A stretch of 64,000 bases of DNA from Psychromarinibacter halotolerans. Lineage in GTDB: Bacteria > Pseudomonadota > Alphaproteobacteria > Rhodobacterales > Rhodobacteraceae. The stretch covers positions 254,126 to 318,125 of the forward strand of contig NZ_JARGYD010000006.1 in assembly GCF_029168315.1 (NCBI RefSeq), in the 5' to 3' direction. Shown here one piece after another: positions 44,243-52,953 of the stretch. Position 1 is the first letter of the stretch. Every line of letters starts with the position of its first letter. A program made the position numbers and the translations under genes. Below the pieces are notes generated by a model, which made no database searches, was not told the DNA's origin, and saw only the letters and a program-made list of their open reading frames with translations.

Positions 44243-44479
44243 ATGATCGCAACGACTTACGGCTTCTTCCAATCCAGCGGCGCAGCGCGCCGCCACGCAG
44301 AGCCCGACCTGCCCATGCGCTATCGCGGTGTGGCCTACAGCCTTGATCACCTGCCGCCGCACGCGCGGAACATGCAGGCCCTGCTGACCTATCGCGGTGT
44401 CCGCTACGTCCGTGGCGCGCGCCCCAGCCGGGCGGCGCCGGTTCCGGGGCAGATGATTTACCGGGGCGTTCCCCACTGA
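44243..44479 (+). CDS. Mini-protein with three YRGV repeats (DUF4278-like)
   Basis: 78 residues. The motif YRGV occurs at 27-30, 50-53 and 73-76, exactly 23 residues apart each time, in the context MRYRGVAY, LTYRGVRY and MIYRGVPH. The first two copies also share the DNA string TATCGCGGTGT at 44321 and 44390. It resembles DUF4278 proteins, which carry (L/M)xYRGVxY motifs and have no known function. A GAGGAC ribosome-binding site precedes the ATG. Confidence 0.75.
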   Translation: MIATTYGFFQSSGAARRHAEPDLPMRYRGVAYSLDHLPPHARNMQALLTYRGVRYVRGARPSRAAPVPGQMIYRGVPH

Positions 44480-44532
44480 GCCGCGCGCGCCCGCGCGGCC
44501 CACCCAAACCCTTCGAAACAGGAAATAAGATC

Positions 44533-46263
44533 ATGACCTATGCATTCACACGCGCGGCCATTCTGGCCGCCACCACCTTTCTGACGCTGCCGTCCTTGGC
44601 GCATGACGCACTGGCCCATGAACCCGTGCGCCGGACAGAACTGTTCCGGCCCGGCCTCGACATGGCCGAGGCGACCATGCCCGACGCGGATGCCGCCGCC
44701 GCGATGGAGTTGGCCGGATACGGCGACTTCGGTTTCGACCCCGGCACCGACGTCGCCGAGGCGCGCACCGCCTTCGCCCGCGGCATCGCGCTTTTGTGGG
44801 GGTTCAACCACACCGCCGCAGCGGCGGCCTTCCGTGCCGCGCAAGAGGCCGACCCGACGTGTTCGGCGTGCTTCTGGGGCGAGGCCTATGCCTTGGGGCC
44901 GAACCTTAACGACGGGATGCACCCCGAGCATCAGGACCGCGCGGCAGAGGCAGCCGCACAGGCGCTTGCCTTGGCCCGGACGCCACGCGACCGCATGCTC
45001 GCGGCAGCCGTGGTGGCGCGCTATGACAGCGCGCTGGGCGACCGCGCGGCGCAGGACAGCGCCTTTGCCAACCTCATGCAGACCGCCGCGACGCGGCTTT
45101 CGGACAATCCGAACGTGCAGGTCATTTTTGCCGACGCGCTGATGAACCTGCAGCCGTGGGACTATTGGCAGGCCGACGGGACCACGCCGAAAGGCCGCAC
45201 CGCCGAGATCCTTGCGACGCTGGAACGGGCCATCGACCTGTCGCCCCAGCACCCCGGCGCGCTGCACCTTTATATTCACGCCGTCGAAGCCTCGGCCGAC
45301 CCGAAGGCGGCAGAAGCAGCGGCAGACGCGCTGCGCGGCGCGGTGCCGGTGGCCGGGCACCTGCTGCATATGCCCGCGCATATCTACAACCGCGTCGGGC
45401 GCTATGCCGACTCTATCGCCGTCAACATCGAGGCGATTGCCGCCGACCGCGCCTATCTGAACGCGGCCGGGGACGCGGCAAGCCCGCTGTACCGCTATGG
45501 CTACTACCCGCATAACATCCACTTCCTGCTGGTCGGGGCGCAGATGGCGGGCCTGCGGGACGAGGCGATGGACGCCGCCGGGTGGCTGTCAGAGGTGACC
45601 TCTGACGAAGTGTCGGGCGAACTGGCGTGGGTTCAGGCGATTGATACCGCGCCCTTCGCAGCCCACACGCAGATGGCAGAGCCCGAGGACATCCTTGCCC
45701 TGCCGGACCCGGGCGATGCCTTTCCGTTCGTGAAAGGGCACTGGCACTGGGCGCGTGGCACGGCCTTCGCCTTGCTGGGCGATCTGGATGCGGCGCTTGC
45801 GGAACAGCAGGCCATCGAGCGGATCATGGAAACGGCCGACCTGTCGGGGCTGGAAGAGCAGTACCTGCCAGCCCGCGACATCCTTGAGATCGCCAAGCAT
45901 CTGGTCGAGGCCCGCATCAGTCAGGCCAAAGGGAGCTGGCACGAGGCCGAGCATCACCTTGACGAGGCGATCCGGCTAGAGGGCGCCATTCCCTACATGG
46001 AGCCGCCGTACTGGTCCTATCCGATCAACCAGACGCTGGGCGCGGTGCGGCTTCAGGCCGGTAACCCGCTGGGCGCGCTGGAAGCGTTCGAAGCCGCGCT
46101 TGAGACGCATCCGAACAACGGCTGGGCGCTTTGGGGCGTCTGGCAGGCCTTGGATGCGCTCGCCAAGGACCAGCCGGTCGACGCGGCGACGGTCAAGGCC
46201 GCCCGGCAGGCGTTCGAGAATGCGTGGCTGGGCAGGGCCGATCCGTCGCTGGACAGGCTTTGA
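44533..46263 (+). CDS. Secreted TPR-repeat protein
   Basis: 576 residues with a signal peptide of about 23 residues (ends SLAHD). Helical TPR units run through the protein; the first contains ADPTCSACFWGEAYALGPNLND, a CxxC-xWG...LGPN pattern that recurs in a conserved but uncharacterised bacterial TPR family. A last TPR near the C-terminus reads GNPLGALEAFEAALETHPNNGWALWG. It probably acts in the periplasm as a binding scaffold. Transcribed with the methyltransferase and mini-protein genes. Confidence 0.85.
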   Translation: MTYAFTRAAILAATTFLTLPSLAHDALAHEPVRRTELFRPGLDMAEATMPDADAAAAMELAGYGDFGFDPGTDVAEARTAFARGIALLWGFNHTAAAAAFRAAQEADPTCSACFWGEAYALGPNLNDGMHPEHQDRAAEAAAQALALARTPRDRMLAAAVVARYDSALGDRAAQDSAFANLMQTAATRLSDNPNVQVIFADALMNLQPWDYWQADGTTPKGRTAEILATLERAIDLSPQHPGALHLYIHAVEASADPKAAEAAADALRGAVPVAGHLLHMPAHIYNRVGRYADSIAVNIEAIAADRAYLNAAGDAASPLYRYGYYPHNIHFLLVGAQMAGLRDEAMDAAGWLSEVTSDEVSGELAWVQAIDTAPFAAHTQMAEPEDILALPDPGDAFPFVKGHWHWARGTAFALLGDLDAALAEQQAIERIMETADLSGLEEQYLPARDILEIAKHLVEARISQAKGSWHEAEHHLDEAIRLEGAIPYMEPPYWSYPINQTLGAVRLQAGNPLGALEAFEAALETHPNNGWALWGVWQALDALAKDQPVDAATVKAARQAFENAWLGRADPSLDRL

Positions 46264-46322
46264 ATTTTCCGGGCGGGCCGTCGCGGGCCCGCCCTTCACC
46301 CCTTTCGATACCGGAGTTTCCG

Positions 46323-46913
46323 ATGACCGATACAACAACCCTTCAACGGCCCGCCGTCGCGCCCGTTTCAAAACAGGCGACGGCGATCAAAACGCTTACC
46401 GCCGCTTTCCAGACCGATCCGCCGGTGCGGTGGATGTATCCCGACCTTGCCGACTACCGCGCCCATTTTCCGGCCTTCGCGCGGGCCTTCGGGGGCGTGT
46501 CCATCGACGCGGACACGGCTGTTCTGGCCGATGGCGGCGCGGCCTTGTGGATCGCGCCGGGCGCCGAACCTGACGAGGCCGCGCTGGCGGCCGCCGTCGA
46601 ACGCTCGATCCCTGTGGCGCGGCCGGCGGACGTCTTCGCGGTGTTCGAGGCGATGGGGCAGGTGCATCCGCACGATCCGCATTGGTACCTGCCGATGATC
46701 GGCGTGACGCCGGACCGGCAGGGCGAGGGGATCGGCACCGCCTTGCTTCGGCCGGTTCTGGCGCGCTGCGATGCAGACGGCGTTCCCGCGTACCTTGAGG
46801 CGACGACGGCGCGCAGCAGGGATCTGTATGCCCGGCACGGGTTCAAGCAGACTGCAAGGATAGAGGTCGCGGGCTGCCCGCCGATCTATCCGATGCTGCG
46901 ACCGCCTGCCTGA
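46323..46913 (+). CDS. GNAT-family N-acetyltransferase
   Basis: 196 residues from the ATG at 46323, 59 bases after the TPR gene. The fold is recognised by the acetyl-CoA loop IGVTPDRQGEGIGTALL and the ending LEATTARSRDLYARHGFKQTARIEV. It resembles a subgroup of small-molecule acetyltransferases with WYLPMIGV before the loop. Substrate unknown. Confidence 0.88.
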   Translation: MTDTTTLQRPAVAPVSKQATAIKTLTAAFQTDPPVRWMYPDLADYRAHFPAFARAFGGVSIDADTAVLADGGAALWIAPGAEPDEAALAAAVERSIPVARPADVFAVFEAMGQVHPHDPHWYLPMIGVTPDRQGEGIGTALLRPVLARCDADGVPAYLEATTARSRDLYARHGFKQTARIEVAGCPPIYPMLRPPA

Positions 46914-46963
46914 TGGGTGCGGACCCATGCCCGACGGACCGTCCCGGGAAAGGAGATACAGTG

Positions 46964-47590
46964 ATGACCAGAAACGATAATTTTGACATCCGCCGGGGCC
47001 GGCCCGGCGACGCCGCAGACATCGCGCGGCTGTTCCTGATCTCGTCCGACGGGCTGGCCGCCTACATCTGGGCGCAACACGCGCAGAACGGCGAGCCGGT
47101 CGAAGAGGTCGGCGCGGCGCGCTATGCCCGCAGCGGCACGGCGTTCTCCTACGAGAATTGCCTGCTGGCCACGCGGGATGGCGCGACCGTCGGCATGATC
47201 CATGCGTTCGAGATGCCGGAACCGGATGGGGCAGGGCCAGAACCCGATGCCGATCCCGTGCTGGCGCCCTATGCCGCGCTGGAAGATCCCGGCTCGCTTT
47301 ACATCTCGGGGCTGGCGGTTCTGCCGGGCTTGCGTGGGCAGGGCGTCGGCGGCGCATTGCTTGACCGCATCGAGGCGCTTGCCCAAAAGCAGGGCCTGCC
47401 GCGCCTGTCGCTGATCTGCTTCGAGCGGAACGTCCAAGCGCGGGATTTCTACCTGCGGCGCGGCTTTAGCGTAACGGATCGCCGCCCGCTCGTTCCGCAT
47501 CCCAGCCTTCACTACACCGACGGCGACGCGCTTCTGATGGTGCGTCGCGTCCCCGGCACCGAAGATGCCGCGCCACGGCGCGCGGACTGA
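46964..47590 (+). CDS. GNAT-family N-acetyltransferase
   Basis: 208 residues from the ATG at 46964, seven bases after AGGAGA (a GTG at 46961 is possible). The acetyl-CoA loop is LAVLPGLRGQGVGGALLDRI, and the C-terminal part reads RNVQARDFYLRRGFSVTDRRPLV. A different sequence from the neighbouring GNAT, so not a recent duplication. Substrate unknown. Confidence 0.88.
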   Translation: MTRNDNFDIRRGRPGDAADIARLFLISSDGLAAYIWAQHAQNGEPVEEVGAARYARSGTAFSYENCLLATRDGATVGMIHAFEMPEPDGAGPEPDADPVLAPYAALEDPGSLYISGLAVLPGLRGQGVGGALLDRIEALAQKQGLPRLSLICFERNVQARDFYLRRGFSVTDRRPLVPHPSLHYTDGDALLMVRRVPGTEDAAPRRAD

Positions 47591-47617
47591 CCGACTTTCA
47601 GAAAAAAGGATACTCAA

Positions 47618-48511
47618 ATGACAAGCACTGACACCATCACCCCCCAATCCGTCGGCGACGCCGACGCACTTTCCGCAATCCGGCGCTATGCGGCGTTTTC
47701 CGACGGCGACCACGGCGGCAACCCGGCAGGCGTGATGATCGCCGACCGGCTGCCTGATGTGGACGAGATGCAAAGCCTCGCCGTGCGGGTCGGATACTCC
47801 GAAACCGTTTTTGCCGCGCCTGAACGGGACGGCACTTGGCGGGTGCGGTATTTCTCGCCGGAAGCAGAGATTCCGTTCTGCGGGCACGCGACCATCGCGT
47901 TGGGCGCCGCGCTGGCCGAAACGGTCGGCGCAGGGACCTTCCCGCTGCGACTGAACGCTGCCGAGATCACCGTCGAGGCCGCCGTCGACGACACCGGAGC
48001 ACGGGCTGCTTTGCGGTCGCCGCCGACGCGCAGCGCGCCCGCTGCGGACGCCCTCGTGGCCGAAACCTTGTCGCTTCTGTCATTGTCGGACAGCGACCTT
48101 GATCCGCGTCTCCCGCCTGCCATCGCCGAAGCGGGGGCGACGCATCTTGTCCTTGCGCTGGCCTCACACGAGGCGCTGCAAAAGATGTCCTATAATTTCA
48201 CGCGCGGTCGGGATCTGATGCTGACGTGGGATCTGGGCACGATCTGCCTTGTCCATGCCACCGGCGGCACCGAGTTCGCGGCGCGCAACCTGTTCGCGTC
48301 GCACGGCGTCTACGAAGACCCGGCCACCGGGGCGGCGGCTGGGGCGTTCTCGGGATACCTGCGCGATCTCGGCTGGCCCCACAGCGGCCGGATCGTGATC
48401 CGGCAGGGCGAGGAGATGGGTTTTCCGTCGATCATCAAAGTGGGCATTCCGTCGCTCGCCGGGTCCCCCGTCATCGTGTCGGGCCGCGCCCGGTCGATCC
48501 GGCCCGACTGA
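47618..48511 (+). CDS. PhzF-family epimerase/isomerase-like protein
   Basis: 297 residues. Two-lobed PhzF fold: GGNPAGVMIAD at 33-43, catalytic E62 in YSETVF, PFCGHATIALGAAL, and DPATGAAAGAFSGYL near the C-terminus. PhzF proteins isomerise phenazine precursors, but most relatives have unknown substrates. Last gene of the plus-strand operon, in convergence with the LacI gene. Confidence 0.9.
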   Translation: MTSTDTITPQSVGDADALSAIRRYAAFSDGDHGGNPAGVMIADRLPDVDEMQSLAVRVGYSETVFAAPERDGTWRVRYFSPEAEIPFCGHATIALGAALAETVGAGTFPLRLNAAEITVEAAVDDTGARAALRSPPTRSAPAADALVAETLSLLSLSDSDLDPRLPPAIAEAGATHLVLALASHEALQKMSYNFTRGRDLMLTWDLGTICLVHATGGTEFAARNLFASHGVYEDPATGAAAGAFSGYLRDLGWPHSGRIVIRQGEEMGFPSIIKVGIPSLAGSPVIVSGRARSIRPD

Positions 48512-48583
48512 TACATCCCGCCCGATCCGGCTGGTCATGCCCTGGCCCTGGGGGCCTCTGACCGGCCCTCGGCGATGCAATCG

Positions 48584-49591
48584 TCACGAGGCGGGCATGT
48601 TCTCTCGGAAGATCGCCTGAAGGCGCGGGGGGTATTCCGGTTCCATCTCGCCCCGGATCGCGGCGACAAGGTTGCGGATCACCTCGCGCGCCTCGACGCG
48701 GGGGTTCTGGTCGATGATCGCGTCGATGGTGCGGTCCAGAAGCAGGGTCCGCGTCGCCTCGGTGAAGTCGTGCGCGATGAAAACCAGATCCTTGGCGCGG
48801 CCCATTTCCTTCACCGCCTGCGCGATGCCCTGATTGCCAGAGCCGATGTTGTAGATCCCGACAAGATCGTCCTGCGCCAGAAGCCGCCGCGCTTCGCGGT
48901 AGGCGTTGTCGCGGTCGTCCTCGATCACCGCGAAGTCCACGACGCGAAGCTCGGGGAAGTCGCCCGACAGGATGGACCGGAACCCCATCTCGCGTTCCTC
49001 GTGGCCACGGTACGACGGCGAGCCGATGAACAGCCCGATCCGGCCTGGCTGACCGGCGGGCAGGAACCGCCCCATCAGCAGGCCCGCAAGGCGACCGGCG
49101 GCGCGGTTGTCCACGCCGACGTAACCGATCTTCGACACGGCGGGGATGTCCGACACCAGCGTCGAAACCTTGATGCCGGTGCGCGCCAGCTGGTTGATCT
49201 CTTCGCGGATCTCCGGGTGGTCCGGTGCGATGATGCCCACGCCCTCGCAGGTGCCGGACGCGTTGCGCAGCGCCTCGACATAGCCTGCGGGCTCTTTCGC
49301 GGGCACGTTGCGGATCTGGATGCTGACATCCTCGGTCTCTTGCGCCTGTACCAGAAGATGGCGGCGCAGCGACTGCATGAAGCTGTTCTCGCCCTCGGGC
49401 AGGATCAGCAGAAGCCGCAGGGATTTCTGCGGCGTGACCTCGACCTCGCCGAAATAGCCAAGCCGTTCCGCCGCGCCCAGCACCGCGTCGCGGGTCCGCT
49501 GGCGAACGCCGGGGCGGTCGTTCAGAACCCTGTCCACGGTGGCGGGCGACACCCCCGCGCGGTCGGCGATTTCCTTGATCGTCGTTTTCAT
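48584..49591 (-). CDS. LacI-family transcriptional regulator
   Basis: 335 residues. HTH at about 4-24 (IKEIADRAGVSPATVDRVLNDR), then a periplasmic-binding-protein-like ligand domain from about residue 58. It is divergent from the ribose-type ABC/CoA operon and probably represses it, with a sugar-like inducer. A dyad just upstream (49614-49633) is a candidate operator. Confidence 0.93.
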   Translation of the reverse strand: MKTTIKEIADRAGVSPATVDRVLNDRPGVRQRTRDAVLGAAERLGYFGEVEVTPQKSLRLLLILPEGENSFMQSLRRHLLVQAQETEDVSIQIRNVPAKEPAGYVEALRNASGTCEGVGIIAPDHPEIREEINQLARTGIKVSTLVSDIPAVSKIGYVGVDNRAAGRLAGLLMGRFLPAGQPGRIGLFIGSPSYRGHEEREMGFRSILSGDFPELRVVDFAVIEDDRDNAYREARRLLAQDDLVGIYNIGSGNQGIAQAVKEMGRAKDLVFIAHDFTEATRTLLLDRTIDAIIDQNPRVEAREVIRNLVAAIRGEMEPEYPPRLQAIFRENMPAS

Positions 49592-49613
49592 GCCGTCACC
49601 GATAACCTCTTTA

Positions 49614-49633
49614 TGATGTGGCAGATGACATCA
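49614..49633. promoter_or_regulatory. LacI-type operator candidate
   Basis: TGATGT (49614-49619) and ACATCA (49628-49633) are perfect inverted arms eight bases apart, flanked outside by CCTC and GAGG. Further TGATG strings occur at about 49698-49723. The site is 23-42 bases from the lacI start and about 190-210 bases before the divergent DUF4432 gene. Confidence 0.55.
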
Positions 49634-49824
49634 ATGAGGGTGTCTTTGCAAAGAGAACCTCATTTGAGCCGCCAAAATCGCCTCTGTGATCCATTTTGAT
49701 GTGAAATGATGGTTTTTGATGATTGGGTCGCCTGTCGCGGCATGGCACCAAACATCAGCGAGCACGCAAGCCGCATCCCTTACCGGATGCCGGAGGAGGC
49801 GCGGCGGTCGCTGTGGGAGGAAAG

Positions 49825-51003
49825 ATGGTTCAGCTATATGGCAAGCACCTCAGCCGGGGTGAATTCGAAGCGTTGAGCGGCGCCAGCGGGCACGCGGCGG
49901 GGGTTCGCCTTGTCGAACTGGTCGAGGGTGTCGAGCGCGGCATGCGGATGCTGGAATTCCGCAGCGGCACCGGCCTGCGGTTCACCGTCCTTGTCGACCG
50001 CGCGATGGACATCGCCGAATGCGACTATCGCGGACAGGGCATCGGCTGGCACAGCCCCGCCGGGTTCCGCGCGCCGACGCTGCATGACTATGAAGGCGAA
50101 GGCGGCCTTGGCTGGATGCGCAGCTTTTCCGGGCTGATGGTCACCTGCGGGCTGGACCACATCCTGTTCATGAACGAGACGGACACGGCGTCGTACCACT
50201 ACGGCCCCCGCCAGACCGCCAGCCATTCGCTGCACGGACGGGTCGGCACGATCCCCGCGCGGCTGACCGGCTACGGCGAGCGGTGGGAGGGCGACGAGCT
50301 GATCCTGTGGGCCGAGGGCGTTGTTACGCAGGGTGCGGTCTTTGCCGAGCATCTTGAACTGCACCGCCGGATCGAGATCACCGTCGGCACCAATGACATC
50401 CGGCTGAGCGACCGCGTGGTCAACCGCGGCTTCTACCGGACGCCGCACATGTTTTGCTATCACATCAACGTCGGTCATCCGCTGCTGGACGAGGGCGCGC
50501 GCTATGTGGCCCCGATCCACGACGTTGTGTGGGCCGCGCACGCGGACAGCTACGACGCGCAGGGCGTCGGCTATCGCGACATGCCCGGGCCGCAGATGAA
50601 TTTCCACGAACAGGTCTGGCAGCACGACATGGCCGCCGACGCCGAGGGCCGTGTGCCGGTCGCGCTGGTCAACGACCGGCTTGGGCTGGGCTTCATGGTG
50701 ACCACGCGCAAGGACCAGTTTCCCTGCCAGTACGAGTGGCAGAACCTGCAGGCGGGGCAATACGCGATCGGCATAGAGCCGTCCTCGCACCACGTTCTCG
50801 GGAATCAGGCGGCGCGGGACCGGGGCGAGATGATCTGGCTGGAGCACGGCGATGCGCGGTCCTACGACACCGTGTTCTCGATCCTGCCGGACGCCGACGC
50901 GGTGGCCGAGGCTGAGGCGCGCATCCGCGCGATCAGCGATCAGCCGGATCAGGCCTATCCGGCCACCAGCGGACATTTTCGAGCACTTGAGGGACGCGAA
51001 TGA
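49825..51003 (+). CDS. DUF4432 aldose-1-epimerase-like protein
   Basis: 392 residues from the ATG at 49825, preceded by GGGAGGAAAG; a longer frame to 49723 lacks this signal. Galactose-mutarotase-like beta-sandwich family: RFTVLVDRAMDIAECDYRG near residue 52, HSPAGFRAP, and HGRVGTIPARL with a conserved His. Members are thought to interconvert sugar anomers but few are characterised. First gene of an eight-gene operon. Confidence 0.88.
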   Translation: MVQLYGKHLSRGEFEALSGASGHAAGVRLVELVEGVERGMRMLEFRSGTGLRFTVLVDRAMDIAECDYRGQGIGWHSPAGFRAPTLHDYEGEGGLGWMRSFSGLMVTCGLDHILFMNETDTASYHYGPRQTASHSLHGRVGTIPARLTGYGERWEGDELILWAEGVVTQGAVFAEHLELHRRIEITVGTNDIRLSDRVVNRGFYRTPHMFCYHINVGHPLLDEGARYVAPIHDVVWAAHADSYDAQGVGYRDMPGPQMNFHEQVWQHDMAADAEGRVPVALVNDRLGLGFMVTTRKDQFPCQYEWQNLQAGQYAIGIEPSSHHVLGNQAARDRGEMIWLEHGDARSYDTVFSILPDADAVAEAEARIRAISDQPDQAYPATSGHFRALEGRE

Positions 51004-51755
51004 CGGGCACGATGGAAGGGCGGCGCGTGGTCTATACCGGCGGCGCCGGGGGACTTGGAACGGGCACCACGCTGGCCATGCTGGCGGAAGGCGCCGAAGT
51101 TCACGTGCTGGACCGCGATGCCGCGAAAGGCGCGGCCCTGCTGGCCGAGGTGCCGCAGGACGCGCAGGACCGGGTGTTCGTGCACGACGTCGACCTGCTG
51201 GACCGCGCCGCTTTGACGGCCTGTCTTGATGGGCTGGTGGCCGAGAAGGCGATCGACGTGGTGATCAACAACGCCGCGCTGTATCCGTCGAAGCCGTTCG
51301 AGGATTTCACCGACGCGGAACTGGACGCCGTTCATCGCGTCAACGTCGAGGCGGCGGCGACCTGCACCCGTGCGGCCCTTCCGGGGATGCGGGCGCAGGG
51401 CTGGGGCAGGGTGCTGAACGTCACCTCTATTACGCTGTCGGGGCAGTGGGAAAACCTTGTGCCCTACGTGCAGTCGAAGGGGGCGCTGCTGGGCCTGACG
51501 CGGGCTTGGGCGCGCGAGTTCGGCAAGTGGGGCGTGACTGTCAACGCCATTTCGCCGGGTGCGTTTCCGACCGACGCCGAGAAAATTCATCCCGACCCCG
51601 AGGGCTATAACGCGATGGTTCTGGACCGGCAGGCGGTCAAGCGTCGCGGCACGCCGCAGGACATCGCCGCGACGGTCATGTTCCTTGCCTCGGACGCGGC
51701 GGGTTTCATCACGGGACAATCTCTGGCCGTCAACGGCGGCTGGGTCATGGAGTGA
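51000..51755 (+). CDS. Short-chain dehydrogenase/reductase
   Basis: 251 residues, classical SDR: nucleotide loop TGGAGGLGTG (13-22), NNAA motif, and active-site Y156-x-x-x-K160 (YVQSK) after a Ser in the TSITLSG region. The ending INGGW-like VNGGWVME is typical. It should oxidise a sugar or polyol hydroxyl with NAD(P). ATG overlaps the previous stop (ATGA). Confidence 0.93.
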   Translation: MTGTMEGRRVVYTGGAGGLGTGTTLAMLAEGAEVHVLDRDAAKGAALLAEVPQDAQDRVFVHDVDLLDRAALTACLDGLVAEKAIDVVINNAALYPSKPFEDFTDAELDAVHRVNVEAAATCTRAALPGMRAQGWGRVLNVTSITLSGQWENLVPYVQSKGALLGLTRAWAREFGKWGVTVNAISPGAFPTDAEKIHPDPEGYNAMVLDRQAVKRRGTPQDIAATVMFLASDAAGFITGQSLAVNGGWVME

Positions 51756-51759
51756 CATA

Positions 51760-52953
51760 ATGGGAATTCTGTCTGGATACACGGTGCTGGACTGTTCCAT
51801 CGCGATGGCCGGGCCCTTCGCGGCGCAGCGGCTGGGCGACCTTGGCGCCGACGTCATCAAGATCGAACCGGTGTCGGGCGAATGGCAGCGCCATGCCCCG
51901 GCGGGCGGTATCACGGGGAACGAGATCAACGTCAGCTTCCTGTCCCTGAACCGCAACAAGCGGTCGCTTGCGGTCGACCTGAAATCGGAAGAGGGCCGCG
52001 CCGTGGTGCTGCGGCTGGTCGAGAAGGCCGACGTGTTCATCCAGAACTACCGCGCGGGCGTGGCGTCGCGGCTGGGCGTCGATTACGACACCCTGTCCGC
52101 GATCAACCCCAAGCTGGTCTATGTGTCGATGTCCGGCTTCGGCGAGGATGGCCCCTATGCGAAGCGTCCGGGTCAGGACCTGCTGTTGCAGGCGATGTCG
52201 GGCGCGATGATGTCGACCGGCCGGGCCGGAGAGCCGCCGCAGGCTGCCGGGCAGTACCTTGTCGACGCGATCACCGCCTATAACGCGTTCGAGGGCGCGC
52301 TGGCCGCGCTGCTGCACCGCGAGCGCACGGGCGAGGGCCAGAAGGTCGAGGTGAACATGCTCGACTCGATCGCCACCATCCAGATGCAGGAACTGTCGGT
52401 CTTCACGGTTGGCGGCAAGCCGCAGCAACGCAGCGCCGAGCCGCACGCGCATGTCTATATCCGCTCGCCCTATGGCACCTTCGCGACGCAGGACGGCTAC
52501 ATCGCGCTGGCGATGCCCAACTTCAAGGGTATGGCGCTGGCGCTGGACGAGCCTCGGTTCGAGGGGCTGGACGAGGAAACCGTCGGCTGGGAGGATCGCG
52601 ACGCCGTCTTCGCGCTGACCCGCGAGGCAATCGCCAAGTTCACCACCGAAGACGCCCTGAGCCGGCTTGAGGCGCAGGGGATCTGGGTATCGCCGGTTTA
52701 TGGCTATGCCGACCTCGTGGCCGACCCGCAGATCGCGCACAACGGAACCTTCATCGAATACGATCACCCGACCGAGGGCCACGTGAAGACGCCGGGTTTC
52801 CCGATCCGGTTCTCGCGCACGCCGTCCGAGCTGAAACGCGGCGCGCCGCGCGTGGGCGAGCATTCGTCCGAAGTGCTGGAAGCCGCGGGCTTCAGTCCCG
52901 ACGAGATCGCGGCGATGGTCGCGGGCGGGGCGGTCAAGGTGATGGGCTCATGA
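51760..52953 (+). CDS. Class III (CaiB/BaiF, Frc) CoA-transferase, sugar operon
   Basis: 397 residues. Starts GILSGYTVLDCSIAMAGPFAAQRLGDLGADVIKIE; catalytic D169 lies in YLVDAITAYNAFEGALAALLHRE. It should activate a carboxylic acid as its CoA thioester. The start is four bases after the SDR stop and has GGAG upstream; a longer frame lies inside the SDR gene. Unexpected in an operon with a sugar-type importer. Confidence 0.93.
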   Translation: MGILSGYTVLDCSIAMAGPFAAQRLGDLGADVIKIEPVSGEWQRHAPAGGITGNEINVSFLSLNRNKRSLAVDLKSEEGRAVVLRLVEKADVFIQNYRAGVASRLGVDYDTLSAINPKLVYVSMSGFGEDGPYAKRPGQDLLLQAMSGAMMSTGRAGEPPQAAGQYLVDAITAYNAFEGALAALLHRERTGEGQKVEVNMLDSIATIQMQELSVFTVGGKPQQRSAEPHAHVYIRSPYGTFATQDGYIALAMPNFKGMALALDEPRFEGLDEETVGWEDRDAVFALTREAIAKFTTEDALSRLEAQGIWVSPVYGYADLVADPQIAHNGTFIEYDHPTEGHVKTPGFPIRFSRTPSELKRGAPRVGEHSSEVLEAAGFSPDEIAAMVAGGAVKVMGS

